Positions 17,198 through 26,559 of a stretch of DNA of 64,000 bases are shown here, piece after piece. The DNA lies in contig NZ_KQ758604.1 in assembly GCF_001457025.1 (NCBI RefSeq), positions 1-64,000 of the forward strand, given 5' to 3'. This DNA comes from Pseudarthrobacter enclensis. Lineage in GTDB: Bacteria; Actinomycetota; Actinomycetes; Actinomycetales; Micrococcaceae. A program made the position numbers and the translations under genes. Each line of letters starts with the position of its first letter. Positions within the stretch are counted from its first letter, which is position 1. The notes below the pieces were generated by a model, which was not told the origin of the DNA, searched no databases, and worked only from the letters and a program-made list of their open reading frames with translations.

Positions 17198-18664
17198 TTA
17201 CGCGCGCTTCAGGCTCCACGTGGCACCGTCGGGGCCGTCCTCCACGACGACGCCGGCCTGGTTGAGGGTGTCGCGGATAGCGTCTGAGGCGGCCCAGTCC
17301 TTCCGGGCACGAGCGTCCGCACGGGCTGCGAGCTGCGCATCCACCAAGACCGCAAGCGCCCCGGCTTCCGCACTGTTTGAGGGATCGGCGCCGGCGACGG
17401 CGTTGAGCCCCAGGACGTCGGTCATGATGCCAACGGCGTACATCGCCGTCCGGGCGGCGTCGTCGTCGCCGCCTGCCAGGGCGGTGTTTCCCGTCCGGAC
17501 GGTCTCGTGCAGCGCTGCCAGGGCGCGCGGGACGTTCAGGTCATCGTCCATGGCCGCGTAAAAGGCCTCGACATTGCCGGTGGAGGCGCCAAAGTCGCCT
17601 GCCACGAAGCCGAAGTCCGTGCCAAAGCGGGCCACGGCTTTGGCCAGGAACCCGTCAATGCGTTCGACGGCGGCCGCAGCCTCCTGCAGCGAGGTGGGCC
17701 GGTAATCCAGGACGGAACGGTAGTGTGCCTGGCCGAGGTAGTAGCGCACCACCCGCGGCGGGGCGAGTTCGAGCATCTCGGCCGGGCTGATGGTGTTGCC
17801 GATGGACTTGGACATCTTCTCGCCCTCGTACGTCACCATGCCGTTGTGCATCCAGAAGTTCGCGAAAGCGTGGCCCGCCGCCTGGGACTGGGCCATCTCG
17901 TTCTCATGGTGCGGGAAGCGCAGGTCCAGGCCGCCGCCATGGATGTCGAATTCCGTGCCTAGGTATTTAGTGACCATGGCGGAGCATTCGAGGTGCCAGC
18001 CCGGCCGGCCGGCACCCCACGGCGAGGCCCAGCTGGCGGTGGCAGGTTCGCCTGCCTTGGACCCTTTCCAGAGGGCGAAGTCGCGCGGGTCCTTCTTGCC
18101 GCGGGGATCTGCGTCCGGGGCGGCCTGCATGTCGTCGATGTTTTGCCGGGTCAGCGCGCCGTATTTGCTCCAGGAGCGGACGTCGAAGTAGACGTCTCCG
18201 GAGCGGTCCAGTGCCGGGTAGGCGTGGCCGCGGTCGATCAGGCGCTGGATCAGGGCATGCATTTCCGGGATGTGGCCCGTGGCCCTGGGTTCGTAGGTGG
18301 GGCGGGAGACTCCCAGGGCGTCGTAGGCCTTCAGGAATTCCTGCTCGTAGCGGTAGGCCAGCGCCCACCACTCTTCACCGCGCACTTCACCTGTTTCCGG
18401 CTGGAAGCCAGGAGCGAAGGAGGCCTCGGACTTGGCCAGGATCTTGTCATCGATGTCGGTGACATTCCGCACCACGGTGACGCGCAACCCGCGGTGCGTC
18501 AGCCACCGGGTGAGCTGGTCGAAGGCGATGGCGGAGCGGATGTGGCCCACGTGCGGCATGCCTTGCACTGTGGCCCCGCAGTAGTAGAGGCTGGCCCTTC
18601 CCTCGACGAGGGGGACGAAGTCGCGGACTTCGGCGGAGGCAGTGTCATAGAAGCGCAGGGTCAC
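17198..18664 (-). CDS. cysS: Cysteinyl-tRNA synthetase
   Basis: Class I aminoacyl-tRNA synthetase of 488 residues that charges tRNA-Cys. The HIGH signature appears as PHVGHIRSA, after the Cys zinc ligand in YYCGATVQG, and KMSKS starts at K283. The start is GTG 18664, overlapping the ispF stop by 4 bp (GTGA), so the two are translationally coupled. Part of the carD-ispD-ispF-cysS-rlmB order also found in mycobacteria. Confidence 0.97.
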   Translation of the reverse strand: MTLRFYDTASAEVRDFVPLVEGRASLYYCGATVQGMPHVGHIRSAIAFDQLTRWLTHRGLRVTVVRNVTDIDDKILAKSEASFAPGFQPETGEVRGEEWWALAYRYEQEFLKAYDALGVSRPTYEPRATGHIPEMHALIQRLIDRGHAYPALDRSGDVYFDVRSWSKYGALTRQNIDDMQAAPDADPRGKKDPRDFALWKGSKAGEPATASWASPWGAGRPGWHLECSAMVTKYLGTEFDIHGGGLDLRFPHHENEMAQSQAAGHAFANFWMHNGMVTYEGEKMSKSIGNTISPAEMLELAPPRVVRYYLGQAHYRSVLDYRPTSLQEAAAAVERIDGFLAKAVARFGTDFGFVAGDFGASTGNVEAFYAAMDDDLNVPRALAALHETVRTGNTALAGGDDDAARTAMYAVGIMTDVLGLNAVAGADPSNSAEAGALAVLVDAQLAARADARARKDWAASDAIRDTLNQAGVVVEDGPDGATWSLKRA

Positions 18665-19203
18665 CGCTCCAGATTAGCCGATGCAGATTGCCCGATGCCT
18701 TCGTGGTGGCGCGGGTACACCAGGGCGGTGGCCACCGCTGAGATGCCCTCGCCGCGGCCGGTGAAGCCCAGGCCGTCGCTGGTCGTGGCGGTGACGCTGA
18801 CGGGCGCACCGGCTGCATCCGACAGGACCTGCTGGGCCTCCTCGCGGCGGGGACCGAATTTGGGCCGGTTGGCCACGAACTGCACGGCAATGTTGCCGAT
18901 GTCGAAGCCGGCGGCCCTGACGATGCGCGCCGCCTCGGCCAGCAGGGTCACCCCGGAGGCGCCGGCGAACTCGGGCCGGTCGGTGCCGAAGTGGGTGCCC
19001 AGGTCCCCTACTCCGGCGGCCGAGAACAGGGCATCCGCTGCCGCATGTGCCACAGGGTCGCCGTCCGAGTGTCCGGACAGGCCGCGTTCTCCCGGCCAGA
19101 GGAGGCCGCCGAGCCACAACTGCCGCGGGTCTTCCTCGGCCGCGAAGGCGTGTACGTCCAGTCCGATGCCGGTACGCGGAATGATCATGTTGGGGCCGTT
19201 CAT
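18661..19203 (-). CDS. ispF: 2-C-methyl-D-erythritol 2,4-cyclodiphosphate synthase
   Basis: MEP-pathway enzyme for isoprenoid precursors. 180 residues from ATG 19203, which overlaps the ispD stop by 4 bp (ATGA); a GTG at 19215 is the less likely alternative. Zinc ligands D16 and H18 (GLDVHAF) and H45 in the family signature SGHSDGDP are visible. It sits directly between ispD and cysS. Confidence 0.96.
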   Translation of the reverse strand: MNGPNMIIPRTGIGLDVHAFAAEEDPRQLWLGGLLWPGERGLSGHSDGDPVAHAAADALFSAAGVGDLGTHFGTDRPEFAGASGVTLLAEAARIVRAAGFDIGNIAVQFVANRPKFGPRREEAQQVLSDAAGAPVSVTATTSDGLGFTGRGEGISAVATALVYPRHHEGIGQSASANLER

Positions 19204-19982
19204 CCTTCCACCCACCTCGCGCCGAGGGGACCCTCCAGGAGGCCTTCGGCAAAAATGAGGTCGAGGGGGGTGGTGATCTTGAGGGATTGGGTTGAACCGC
19301 GGACAACGTGCACCGGGGTTCCGGCCATCTCCACCAGCATGGCGTCGTCCGTGACGGCTGCGGCCTGTTCCGGGTCCAGTGTCCGGGCGGCCTGGTGCGC
19401 ATCGCGGAGGGTGGCGGCCCGGAAGCCCTGGGGGGTCTGCACGGCGCGCAGGTTTCCGCGCGCGGCGGTCCCGGTCACAACCTCCGGGGCTACCGTGCCG
19501 TCCCCGTCTGCCGCGGGCGCCACGGTCTTGACCGTGTCCACGACCGGGACCGCCGGTATGACGGCCTCGGCGCCGGCGGCAAGGGCGTCGGCAACGCGGT
19601 GGAACACCGATTCGGGCGTGAGTGCGCGGGCGGCGTCATGCACCAGGACGGCCTCGATGCCGTCCATGAGAGCGGCGATGCCCTGGCGAACGGAGTCGGC
19701 CCGCGTGGCGCCGCCGTCAACGGCTGTCAGGAGCGGGCCGCCGTCGGCCAGTTCCTCACGGAAGGCGTCGCACTGGGCGCGGAGGCCGTCGTCGCCCTCG
19801 GGCAGCACGACGCAGACCTGGCTGGCCACCCCGGACGCGACGATGCCGCGGAGGGCATGCATCAGGATCGTTTCACCGCCCAAGGGCACTGCCGCCTTGG
19901 GCATGCCGTAACCCAGGCGCTGGCCGGAGCCGGCCGCCACGAGGATCACAGCGGTCACCAGGCGGTTGGGAGTTTCACTCAT
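19200..19982 (-). CDS. ispD: 2-C-methyl-D-erythritol 4-phosphate cytidylyltransferase
   Basis: Third step of the MEP pathway, making CDP-methylerythritol. 260 residues from ATG 19982 (MSETPNRLV); the frame opens further upstream, but the conserved part begins [19 protein letters not shown], the nucleotide-binding loop. HDAARAL, containing a conserved active-site region, is present. First of the ispD-ispF-cysS coupled genes; the carD terminator lies upstream. Confidence 0.95.
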   Translation of the reverse strand: MSETPNRLVTAVILVAAGSGQRLGYGMPKAAVPLGGETILMHALRGIVASGVASQVCVVLPEGDDGLRAQCDAFREELADGGPLLTAVDGGATRADSVRQGIAALMDGIEAVLVHDAARALTPESVFHRVADALAAGAEAVIPAVPVVDTVKTVAPAADGDGTVAPEVVTGTAARGNLRAVQTPQGFRAATLRDAHQAARTLDPEQAAAVTDDAMLVEMAGTPVHVVRGSTQSLKITTPLDLIFAEGLLEGPLGARWVEG

Positions 19983-20060
19983 GCCGACTAGCCTACGTCC
20001 CGCACGGCGGAAGTGCCCGGGCATGGGCCGGCCCCAGGGCGGACACGGCTTTCCCCGGGC

Positions 20061-20100
20061 AAAAAAGAAGCCCCGGCGGCACTTGCGTGCCGCCGGGGCT
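20061..20100 (-). terminator. Rho-independent terminator of carD
   Basis: Perfect 14-bp GC-rich stem (20069-20082 with 20087-20100, 4-nt loop) followed on the minus strand by CTTCTTTTTT. It lies 6 bp after the carD stop and before ispD, so carD is largely its own unit. Confidence 0.9.
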
Positions 20101-20106
20101 CAATTC

Positions 20107-20589
20107 TTAGGAAGCCAAGACCTCGTCGAGAACGCTTGCCGCTTTCTCTTCGTCGGTCTTTTCGGCCAGCGCCAGTTCTGAAATCAGAATCTGCCGGGCC
20201 TTGGCCAGCATTCGCTTCTCGCCTGCGGAAAGGCCCCGGTCGTGATCCCGGCGCCACAGGTCGCGGACGACCTCTGCCACCTTGATGACGTCACCGGAAG
20301 CAAGCTTCTCCAGATTTGCCTTGTACCTGCGCGACCAGTTGGTGGGCTCTTCGGTGAACTCGGCGCGGAGCACATCAAACACGTGCTCCAGGCCTTCCTT
20401 GCCCACTACGTCCCGGACCCCAACAAGGTCAACGTTTTCTGCTGGAACTTCAATGGTCAGATCACCCTGAGCCACCTTGAGCTTGAGATACATCTTCTCT
20501 TCGCCCTTGATGGTGCGCATCTTGATTTCTTCAATCTTCGCAGCACCGTGGTGAGGGTAAACTACTGTCTCGCCGACCTCAAATACCAT
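20107..20589 (-). CDS. carD: CarD-family RNA polymerase-binding regulator
   Basis: 160 residues. N-terminal Tudor-like RNAP-interaction domain ([20 protein letters not shown]) and a C-terminal helical DNA-binding domain with the conserved tryptophan in [14 protein letters not shown]. In mycobacteria CarD stabilises open complexes, notably at rrn promoters. ATG 20589 is preceded by AGGGGA. A possible extended -10 (TG-A-TAAACT on the minus strand, about 20618-20626) lies upstream without a clear -35. Confidence 0.96.
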   Translation of the reverse strand: MVFEVGETVVYPHHGAAKIEEIKMRTIKGEEKMYLKLKVAQGDLTIEVPAENVDLVGVRDVVGKEGLEHVFDVLRAEFTEEPTNWSRRYKANLEKLASGDVIKVAEVVRDLWRRDHDRGLSAGEKRMLAKARQILISELALAEKTDEEKAASVLDEVLAS

Positions 20590-20846
20590 GTGGACATTTC
20601 CCCTTTCCCGCAGACCAGTTTATCACGATTCAGGCATATGACCGGCCGCGGAAGAGGCCTTCAACCGCAGAAATACGCGGAAAATCGGCCCAATCAACCC
20701 CCTTAGACCCCTTGACGAAAGCGGATAATAGTGCATCGCGCATGCGCTGCCAAGGATGATGTGACGGCCCCGAATCCGCGTTTGAGCCCCTTTGCGGATA
20801 GGCTATGGGCTGAATAATCATTCAAGTCTTTCAAGGAGTACGTGAC

Positions 20847-21407
20847 GTGCGTTTCACTGCGATGAACCGGGCCCGACGCGGCAAGCTGGCGCTGACGGCT
20901 GCCGCCCTGGGCGTAGGCCTGCTGACCGCGGGATGCGGTTACATCACGCCCCAGCAGACGAACCATCAGTACTCCGCTTCCGACGGCATCCGGGCCGACC
21001 TGGGCCCGCTTAAGCTGCGGAACATCCTGATCGTCTCCTCCGGCGACGACCAGCCCGGACGCGTCATCGGCGCTGTCTACAACTCCTCTTCGCAGGACGT
21101 GAAGCTGACCATGAAGGGCGCCGAGGGATCGCAGACCGAAGTTTCCGTCAAGGCAAACTCCTCCACACTGCTCAATGACACCACCGACGAGGCCATCCTC
21201 AGCACCAGCGGCGGCAAGCCCGGTTCGCTGGTGGACATCCAGGTCAGCGAGGACGGCACCAACGTCAGCAACACCGTGAAGGTGCCGGTCCTGGACGCCA
21301 CCCTGCCCGAGTACAAGGAATACCTCCCGGCCGGCAGCACCCCGTCGCCGAGCAGCTCGGCAACGCCGTCTCCCACTGCTTCCGAGTCCGGCGCCTCGAA
21401 CCACTAG
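20847..21407 (+). CDS. lpqE: LpqE-like lipoprotein
   Basis: 186-residue lipoprotein: a basic N-terminus, a hydrophobic stretch and lipobox LLTAGC with lipidated C30. The mature part looks beta-rich and ends in a Ser/Pro/Thr-rich tail (about 158-186). No catalytic motif is visible. GTG 20847 has AGGAG at 20834-20838. The name rests on domain style plus position: it is divergent from carD, exactly like lpqE in mycobacteria. Function unknown. Confidence 0.75.
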   Translation: MRFTAMNRARRGKLALTAAALGVGLLTAGCGYITPQQTNHQYSASDGIRADLGPLKLRNILIVSSGDDQPGRVIGAVYNSSSQDVKLTMKGAEGSQTEVSVKANSSTLLNDTTDEAILSTSGGKPGSLVDIQVSEDGTNVSNTVKVPVLDATLPEYKEYLPAGSTPSPSSSATPSPTASESGASNH

Positions 21408-21445
21408 GCGCCGGCCCCCTGCCCGCAGCAGGTGAAGGCATGACG

Positions 21446-21475
21446 AAGGGGAGGAGCCATCCGGCTCCTCCCCTT
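21446..21475. terminator. Convergent terminator between lpqE and regX3
   Basis: 13-bp perfect stem (21446-21458 with 21463-21475) with a 4-nt loop and AA/TT flanks. It lies between the convergent lpqE and regX3 genes and could serve both strands. Confidence 0.75.
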
Positions 21476-21513
21476 TGCTGTGCCCGCCGTCTTTGCTGTG
21501 CCCGGCCGTGGAG

Positions 21514-22194
21514 CTAGGGCTCGAACTTGTAGCCCAGCCCCCGGACCGTGACCAGGTACCGCGGTGTTGAGGGATCGGGCTCTATTTTCCCGCGGAGCCG
21601 CTTGACGTGGACGTCCAGCGTCTTGGTGTCACCGACGTAGTCCGAGCCCCAGACACGGTCGATGAGCTGCCCCCGGGTCAGCACCCGGCCGGAGTTGCGC
21701 AGCAGCATCTCCAGCAGCTCAAACTCCTTCAACGGCAGCAGGACCTGTTCGCCGTCGACGCTGACCACGTGGCGTTCGATGTCCATCCGGACCGGGCCCG
21801 CCTGCACGGTGGAGGAAATCAGTTCCTCGGGCTCGCCTTGCCGGCGCAGCACCGCCCGCACCCTGGCCACGAGTTCGCGGGACGAATACGGTTTGGTGAC
21901 GTAGTCGTCGGCGCCAAGTTCCAGCCCCACCACTTTGTCGATTTCCGAGTCCTTGGCGGTCAGCATGATCACCGGAACCGATGAGCGCTGCCGGAGCTGC
22001 CGGCACACCTCGGTGCCGGACAGGCCGGGAAGCTGCAGGTCCAGCAGCACCAGGTCGGCGCCGTTGCGGTCGAATTCGGTGATGGCGTCCAGGCCGTTGT
22101 CCACCACCTCGACTTCGAACCCCTCCTTGCCCAGCAAATAGGACAGCGGGTCGCTGAACGACTCCTCGTCCTCCACAATCAAGATCCTGCTCAA
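21514..22194 (-). CDS. regX3: OmpR-family response regulator, phosphate-responsive
   Basis: 226 residues. The receiver domain has the acidic pocket EDE (8-10) and phospho-acceptor D52 (VLLDLQLPG); the C-terminal winged helix ends with LVTVRGLGYKFEP. Partner of SenX3; the two genes overlap by 4 bp. The family controls phosphate-starvation genes in actinobacteria, and the adjacent phoU and GTTCAnC repeats fit that role. Confidence 0.93.
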   Translation of the reverse strand: MSRILIVEDEESFSDPLSYLLGKEGFEVEVVDNGLDAITEFDRNGADLVLLDLQLPGLSGTEVCRQLRQRSSVPVIMLTAKDSEIDKVVGLELGADDYVTKPYSSRELVARVRAVLRRQGEPEELISSTVQAGPVRMDIERHVVSVDGEQVLLPLKEFELLEMLLRNSGRVLTRGQLIDRVWGSDYVGDTKTLDVHVKRLRGKIEPDPSTPRYLVTVRGLGYKFEP

Positions 22195-23498
22195 GCGTTG
22201 GCTCCTCGTTCTTTTGCGCCTGCGGCGCGTGGTACTTGGGTGACATCAGGCTCTTCCGGGCGCTGCCCTCCCGGGCCCTGTTCCCCGGGACCCAGCCCCA
22301 CCTGGCGGTCCGCTGGCGGGTCCGCCGGGGCAACAGGGGGTCCGGGTTCGGGATCGGCCGCTCCGGCCACGGAATCCTCCATCTCCGGAAGCCGGAGCGT
22401 GAAAGTGGAGCCCTGGCCGGGCTGGGACCACAGGGTCACCTCTCCCCCGTGGTTTGACGCGACGTGCTTGACGATGCTCAGCCCCAGGCCGGTGCCGCCG
22501 GTATGCCGCGACCGTGCGGCGTCCACGCGGTAAAAGCGTTCGAATACCCGCTCCTGGTCTTCGGCGCTGAGGCCCTCGCCCTGGTCCGTCACCGAGATGG
22601 ACACCAGGCCTTCCTTGGAGCGGACGCCGATGCCCACACGGGTGTTGGGCGGTGAATACCGGATGGCATTGTCGATCAGGTTGCGCAGCGCGGTGACCAG
22701 GAGGTCCTGGTCACCAAAGACCTTCTCCGCCGTCCGGCCGCCCACCACAATCGTGATGTTCTTGCTCTCGGCCGGAAGCTGGGACCTGTCCACGGCTTCG
22801 GCGATGACGGCGTTGACGTCCACCGGTCCGCCCTGCTGGATGACACTGGCGCCCTGCAGGCGGGAGAGCTCGATGATGTCCTGAACGAGGGCGGCCAGGC
22901 GGCCCGACTCCTTGTGCATCCGTTTGGCGAAGCGCCGGACGGCCGTTTCGTCGTCGGCCGAGGACTCCAGCGCCTCGGCGAGCAGGGAGATGGCACCTAC
23001 CGGGGTCTTGAGCTCGTGCGACACGTTCGCAACGAAGTCGTTGCGGATCTCCTCGGTGCGGGTGATCTCGGTGCGGTCATCGGCGAGCAGCAAGATATAT
23101 TCCTCGCCCAGCATGGCCGCCCGCACCTGGACGATGATGGTGCCCTGCCCCAGCGGCCCTCGGGGAAGCTCGAGTGTCTTTTCGAGGATCACGCCATCGC
23201 GCCGGACGCCTGCCGTCATGTCCAGCAGTTCTTTGTGCACTACGGTGTGCCCGCGGACCAGCCCGTAGGCGTAGGCGGCCGGACTGGCCCTGACCACGCC
23301 GTCCACCGCGTCCACCACCACGAAGGCGCGCCCGACGACGGCGAGGACTTCCGCGGCGCCGTCCGGCAACCCCGGTTCATCGGCGTCGATGTCAAGCAAC
23401 TGCCGCTGCTTCTCGCTGACCCGGAAGGCAAGCACGCCGAAGGTGCCCAGCGCCAGGCCGACGAGGCCCGCGACCAGGCCGATGAACATAGGATCCAC
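22191..23498 (-). CDS. senX3: Sensor histidine kinase, phosphate-sensing
   Basis: 435 residues: one N-terminal membrane segment (about 5-27), a PAS-like region (about 45-140), HisKA with phospho-accepting H161 (VSHELKTPVG), HATPase_c with N and G boxes (LIDNAIRYS, DQGEGLS, GTGLGLSIVKH), and a Pro/Gly-rich tail from about 385. With only one clear membrane helix it probably senses through its cytoplasmic PAS region and PhoU, as proposed for mycobacterial SenX3. The start is GTG 23498 with AAGGTGG; ATG 23489 is possible. Confidence 0.93.
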   Translation of the reverse strand: MDPMFIGLVAGLVGLALGTFGVLAFRVSEKQRQLLDIDADEPGLPDGAAEVLAVVGRAFVVVDAVDGVVRASPAAYAYGLVRGHTVVHKELLDMTAGVRRDGVILEKTLELPRGPLGQGTIIVQVRAAMLGEEYILLLADDRTEITRTEEIRNDFVANVSHELKTPVGAISLLAEALESSADDETAVRRFAKRMHKESGRLAALVQDIIELSRLQGASVIQQGGPVDVNAVIAEAVDRSQLPAESKNITIVVGGRTAEKVFGDQDLLVTALRNLIDNAIRYSPPNTRVGIGVRSKEGLVSISVTDQGEGLSAEDQERVFERFYRVDAARSRHTGGTGLGLSIVKHVASNHGGEVTLWSQPGQGSTFTLRLPEMEDSVAGAADPEPGPPVAPADPPADRQVGLGPGEQGPGGQRPEEPDVTQVPRAAGAKERGANA

Positions 23499-23558
23499 AG
23501 GTCCACCTTATGCTCTTGCCGTTGGCGTATCGGCGCGTCCGGGGCTGCTGCAGCCACG

Positions 23559-23617
23559 GTTCAACTAACGTTCACCTGCAGGGGTTCAACCGTTCACCGG
23601 ATACTGGCAAAGTATCC
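23559..23617 (+). promoter_or_regulatory. Pho-box-like repeats and adjacent palindrome, senX3/phoU divergent region
   Basis: Four GTTCA(A/C)C units at 23559, 23570, 23584 and 23592. Three of them (23559, 23570, 23592) sit in an 11-bp register, the arrangement and core (GTTCACC) known for actinobacterial PhoP/RegX3 sites. Directly after them lies the palindrome GGATACT-n5-AGTATCC (23599-23617). Position between senX3-regX3 and phoU predicts autoregulation by RegX3. Identification is by motif only. Confidence 0.7.
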
Positions 23618-23695
23618 AGTTGGAGTGCCGAAAGGCGAGACGATTCCTGCTGCCCTGACGCGGGTGTGCAGGAGTTCCAAGGAAAGGACGCCTAC

Positions 23696-24358
23696 GTGCG
23701 TAAGGTTTTTCAGGAAGAACTCACCCAGGTCGGTGACCAGCTGGTGGAGATCTCCCGGCTGGTCAGCGAAGCTATCGACAAGGCCACCACATCCTTCGAG
23801 GTGGCGGACGTGGACCTCGCCCAGGATGTCATCGCCGCGGACGCGCGCATCGACTTCCTGCAGAACAGCCTCGACGAGCGGGCCATCGACATCCTTGCCC
23901 TGCAGGGACCCGTGGCCAGCGACCTGCGGATGATCGTGGGGTCGCTGCGGATGAGCGCGTCCCTGGAGCGGATGGGCGACCTCGCCCGGCACATCGCGCA
24001 GCTCGCGCGGCTGCGCTTCCCCGCCACCGTCATCCCGGCCTCGATGACCGAAACGTTCAAGCACATGGCGGAGCTGGACCAGGTCATCGCCGACAAGCTC
24101 ACCGTGCTCCTGGAAACCCGGGACCTCGAAGTGGCCCGGGACATCATGAAGGCCAACGCCGCCATCAACGACCTCCACCTGAGCGTTTTCAAGGCCATAG
24201 CCGCCACCGAGTGGGCCGAGTCGCCGGCCACCACCGTGGACGTGGCACTGGCCAGCCGCTACTTCGAGCGCTTCGCCGACCACGGCGTTTCGGTGGCCCA
24301 GAAGGTCACCTACCTGGTGACGGGTGCGTGGCAGCCCAACGCCACCGAGCACAGCTAG
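23696..24358 (+). CDS. phoU: Phosphate-specific transport regulator PhoU
   Basis: 220 residues, two PhoU three-helix repeats with the metal-binding style motifs in each half (helices around LERMGDLARHIAQLA and RYFERFADHGVSVAQK). It links phosphate transport to the SenX3 kinase. GTG 23696 is preceded by AAGGAAAGGA; the longer upstream frame runs through the regulatory repeats and is rejected. Divergent from senX3-regX3. Confidence 0.95.
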   Translation: MRKVFQEELTQVGDQLVEISRLVSEAIDKATTSFEVADVDLAQDVIAADARIDFLQNSLDERAIDILALQGPVASDLRMIVGSLRMSASLERMGDLARHIAQLARLRFPATVIPASMTETFKHMAELDQVIADKLTVLLETRDLEVARDIMKANAAINDLHLSVFKAIAATEWAESPATTVDVALASRYFERFADHGVSVAQKVTYLVTGAWQPNATEHS

Positions 24359-24381
24359 GAACGGGAAACCCGGCAGAGATA

Positions 24382-24423
24382 ACGACGGCGGGCTGGTCAC
24401 CCAGGTGACCAGCCCGCCGTCGT
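24382..24423 (+). terminator. Terminator after phoU
   Basis: Perfect 20-bp inverted repeat (24382-24401 with 24404-24423), 23 bp past the phoU stop. Very stable hairpin; no clear T-run, so possibly bidirectional between the convergent phoU and gpmA. Confidence 0.75.
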
Positions 24424-24446
24424 ACGTATCACGGTCGACGTAGCGC

Positions 24447-24501
24447 GTTCTTCGGCCGGAGTGCGTCTAAGGGAGGAACGACCGAGCACCCGGCGAAGAA
24501 C
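24447..24501. terminator. Imperfect long hairpin 3' of gpmA
   Basis: A roughly 16-bp stem with two one-base bulges (GTTCTTCG pairs with CGAAGAAC, then CCGG and GTGC pair inward) and a 21-nt loop. It ends 9 bp from the gpmA stop on the minus strand. Probably the gpmA transcript end, though no U-tract is seen. Confidence 0.45.
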
Positions 24502-24510
24502 CGCGAAGTC

Positions 24511-25257
24511 TTACTTCTTGCCCTGGTTGGCGACGGCGAGGATGGCCTGCTCGGCGGCCTCGGGGTCCAGATAGGTGCCGCCCGGCTTGACGGGCTGGAA
24601 GTCCTCGTCCAGGTCGTAGACCAGGGGGATGCCGGTGGGGATGTTCAGGCCGGCGATGGCGTCGTCGCTGATGCCGTCCAGGTGCTTGACCAGGGCACGC
24701 AGGGAATTGCCGTGCGCGGTGACCAGCACGGTCTTGCCCGCCTTCAGGTCGGCCTTGATATCGGACTCCCAGTACGGCAGCAGCCGGACCAGGACGTCCT
24801 TCAGGCACTCCGTGCGCGGCAGGGCGTCGCCGAGATCCGCATAGCGGGGATCGTTGGCCTGCGAGAACTCCGAGTCGTCGGACAGCGGCGGCGGCGGGGT
24901 GTCGTAGGAGCGGCGCCATTCCATGAACTGTTCTTCACCGAACTCGGCCAGGGTCTGGGCCTTGTCCTTGCCCTGCAGCGCACCGTAGTGGCGTTCGTTC
25001 AGGCGCCAGTCGCGCTTGACCGGGATCCAGCCGCGGTCAGCCTTGTCCAGGGCGATGTTCGCCGTGTTGATGGCCCGCTTCAGCAGGGAAGTGTAAAGGA
25101 CATCCGGCAGGATGTTGTTCTCCACCAGCAGCTCACCTCCGCGCGCTGCTTCCGCGCGGCCCTGGTCGTTCAGGTCAACGTCCACCCAGCCGGTGAACAG
25201 GTTCTTGGCGTTCCATTCGCTGTGGCCGTGGCGCAGCAGAATCAGCTTGTAAGTCAT
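24511..25257 (-). CDS. gpmA: 2,3-bisphosphoglycerate-dependent phosphoglycerate mutase
   Basis: 248 residues from ATG 25257, chosen over ATG 25266 because AGGA sits 8 nt before it. The phospho-accepting H10 is in the [10 protein letters not shown] signature; [10 protein letters not shown] and [12 protein letters not shown] are also present. Interconverts 3- and 2-phosphoglycerate in glycolysis and gluconeogenesis. Neighbour of phoU/senX3/regX3, as in mycobacteria. Confidence 0.97.
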   Translation of the reverse strand: MTYKLILLRHGHSEWNAKNLFTGWVDVDLNDQGRAEAARGGELLVENNILPDVLYTSLLKRAINTANIALDKADRGWIPVKRDWRLNERHYGALQGKDKAQTLAEFGEEQFMEWRRSYDTPPPPLSDDSEFSQANDPRYADLGDALPRTECLKDVLVRLLPYWESDIKADLKAGKTVLVTAHGNSLRALVKHLDGISDDAIAGLNIPTGIPLVYDLDEDFQPVKPGGTYLDPEAAEQAILAVANQGKK

Positions 25258-25328
25258 GAATTTCATCCTAGCCGAGCAGTGTTGCCGCCCGCCCAGCGTT
25301 ACAGCGGGCTGGGGGATACAGTGGGGCG

Positions 25329-26174
25329 GTGGTGCAAAAGGCTGAACGGGTGGGCTCGCCCGAGATCACCGGCAGGAGGCTTCCCGGCAGGCAGGGCCGG
25401 CCGGTGGGCAACGTGACCCGCGGCACCACGAACCCCAACCGGATGCGCCGCGTGGACCGGTGGCTGGCCGGACCGCAGGCCTGGCGGCTGCGCAGGGCGG
25501 AAAACCCGTTGGTGGTGGACTTGGGGTACGGCGCAACGCCGGCCACCGCCGTCGAGCTCTTTGAACGCCTCGCCGTCGTCCGCCCGGACGTCCGCGTGTG
25601 CGGGATCGAAATTGAGCCTGAGCGGGTGCGCGCCGCCCTCCCCCTTGAACGGCCAGGCCTCAGTTTCCAGGTGGGCGGGTTCGAGCTGCCTGTTGCCGGG
25701 CGTCCCGTCCTGGTCCGCGCCTTCAACGTGCTGCGGCAATACGAGGAAGCCGATGTTGCCGGAATCTGGCGGCTGATCCAGGGCCGGCTCGCCCCGGACG
25801 GACTCTTCATCGACGGCACCTGTGACGAGATCGGCCGCCGCGTGACCTGGGTGGCCCTGGATCCCGAACGCCCCCTGTCACTGAGCATCTCGGTACGCTT
25901 CGGTGGCTTCACCATGCCGTCCGACGTGGCGGAGCGCCTGCCCAAGGCCCTGATTCACCGGAACGTACCCGGCGAACCCGTGCATGCCCTGCTGCAGGCC
26001 ATGGACAAGGCCTGGCTGGAGTGCGCGCCGCTGGCGTCGTTCGGGAACCGGCAGCGCTGGCAGGGCATGTGCAGGGCGCTGCGCGCTGCCGGCTGGCCGG
26101 TCCAGGACGGGCCAGCCAGGTGGCGCCTCGGCGAGCTGACCGTGGCGTGGGAGGCCGTGGCACCCAACTCCTAA
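25329..26174 (+). CDS. Class I SAM-dependent methyltransferase-like protein
   Basis: 281 residues. A Rossmann-type SAM-binding motif I ([12 protein letters not shown]) and motif II-like acidic end ([10 protein letters not shown]) are visible. The following [10 protein letters not shown] and [12 protein letters not shown] regions fit a methyltransferase fold of unknown substrate. Two adjacent GTG codons (25329, 25332) could start it. Divergent from gpmA; convergent with the DUF2516 gene. Confidence 0.7.
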   Translation: MVQKAERVGSPEITGRRLPGRQGRPVGNVTRGTTNPNRMRRVDRWLAGPQAWRLRRAENPLVVDLGYGATPATAVELFERLAVVRPDVRVCGIEIEPERVRAALPLERPGLSFQVGGFELPVAGRPVLVRAFNVLRQYEEADVAGIWRLIQGRLAPDGLFIDGTCDEIGRRVTWVALDPERPLSLSISVRFGGFTMPSDVAERLPKALIHRNVPGEPVHALLQAMDKAWLECAPLASFGNRQRWQGMCRALRAAGWPVQDGPARWRLGELTVAWEAVAPNS

Positions 26175-26199
26175 GGGCCCGCCACCGCCTGCCGGAAGG

Positions 26200-26550
26200 T
26201 CACCAAGGGCCGTAGGGCCCCATGTTGCGGCTGCCGCCACGGCCGGCGTCCTTGACTGCGGGGCGGACGTCGGCGAGGTAGACGGATGCAGCGACCACCG
26301 CGGCCAGTCCGAACAGTCCCAGGGTTCCGAAGATGCCGCCGCTCGCAAAGAGGGAGATGACACCCACCAGGGCAGCGCCGCCGGTCAGGGCCAGCCAGAA
26401 CGCCTTGGTCCGCTTGCCGGTCGCTTCGAAGGCGTTCGCTTTGTGCCGGGCGCAGTCGGCCACGGCCCACAGTTCCAGGCCGAGGGCAACCAGGGCAAGG
26501 ATAAAGAACACTGCCTGTTCCACAGGCCGAATAATCAGTTCACCGTCCAC
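26200..26550 (-). CDS. DUF2516-family membrane protein
   Basis: 116 residues with three predicted membrane helices (about 12-31, 50-68, 72-92) and a short Gly/Pro-rich C-terminus (MGPYGPW). Matches the actinobacterial DUF2516 style. Function unknown. It follows the cystathionine-gamma-synthase-like gene by 9 bp on the same strand, so the two are probably co-transcribed. Confidence 0.75.
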   Translation of the reverse strand: MDGELIIRPVEQAVFFILALVALGLELWAVADCARHKANAFEATGKRTKAFWLALTGGAALVGVISLFASGGIFGTLGLFGLAAVVAASVYLADVRPAVKDAGRGGSRNMGPYGPW

Positions 26551-26559
26551 AAGCCCAGC

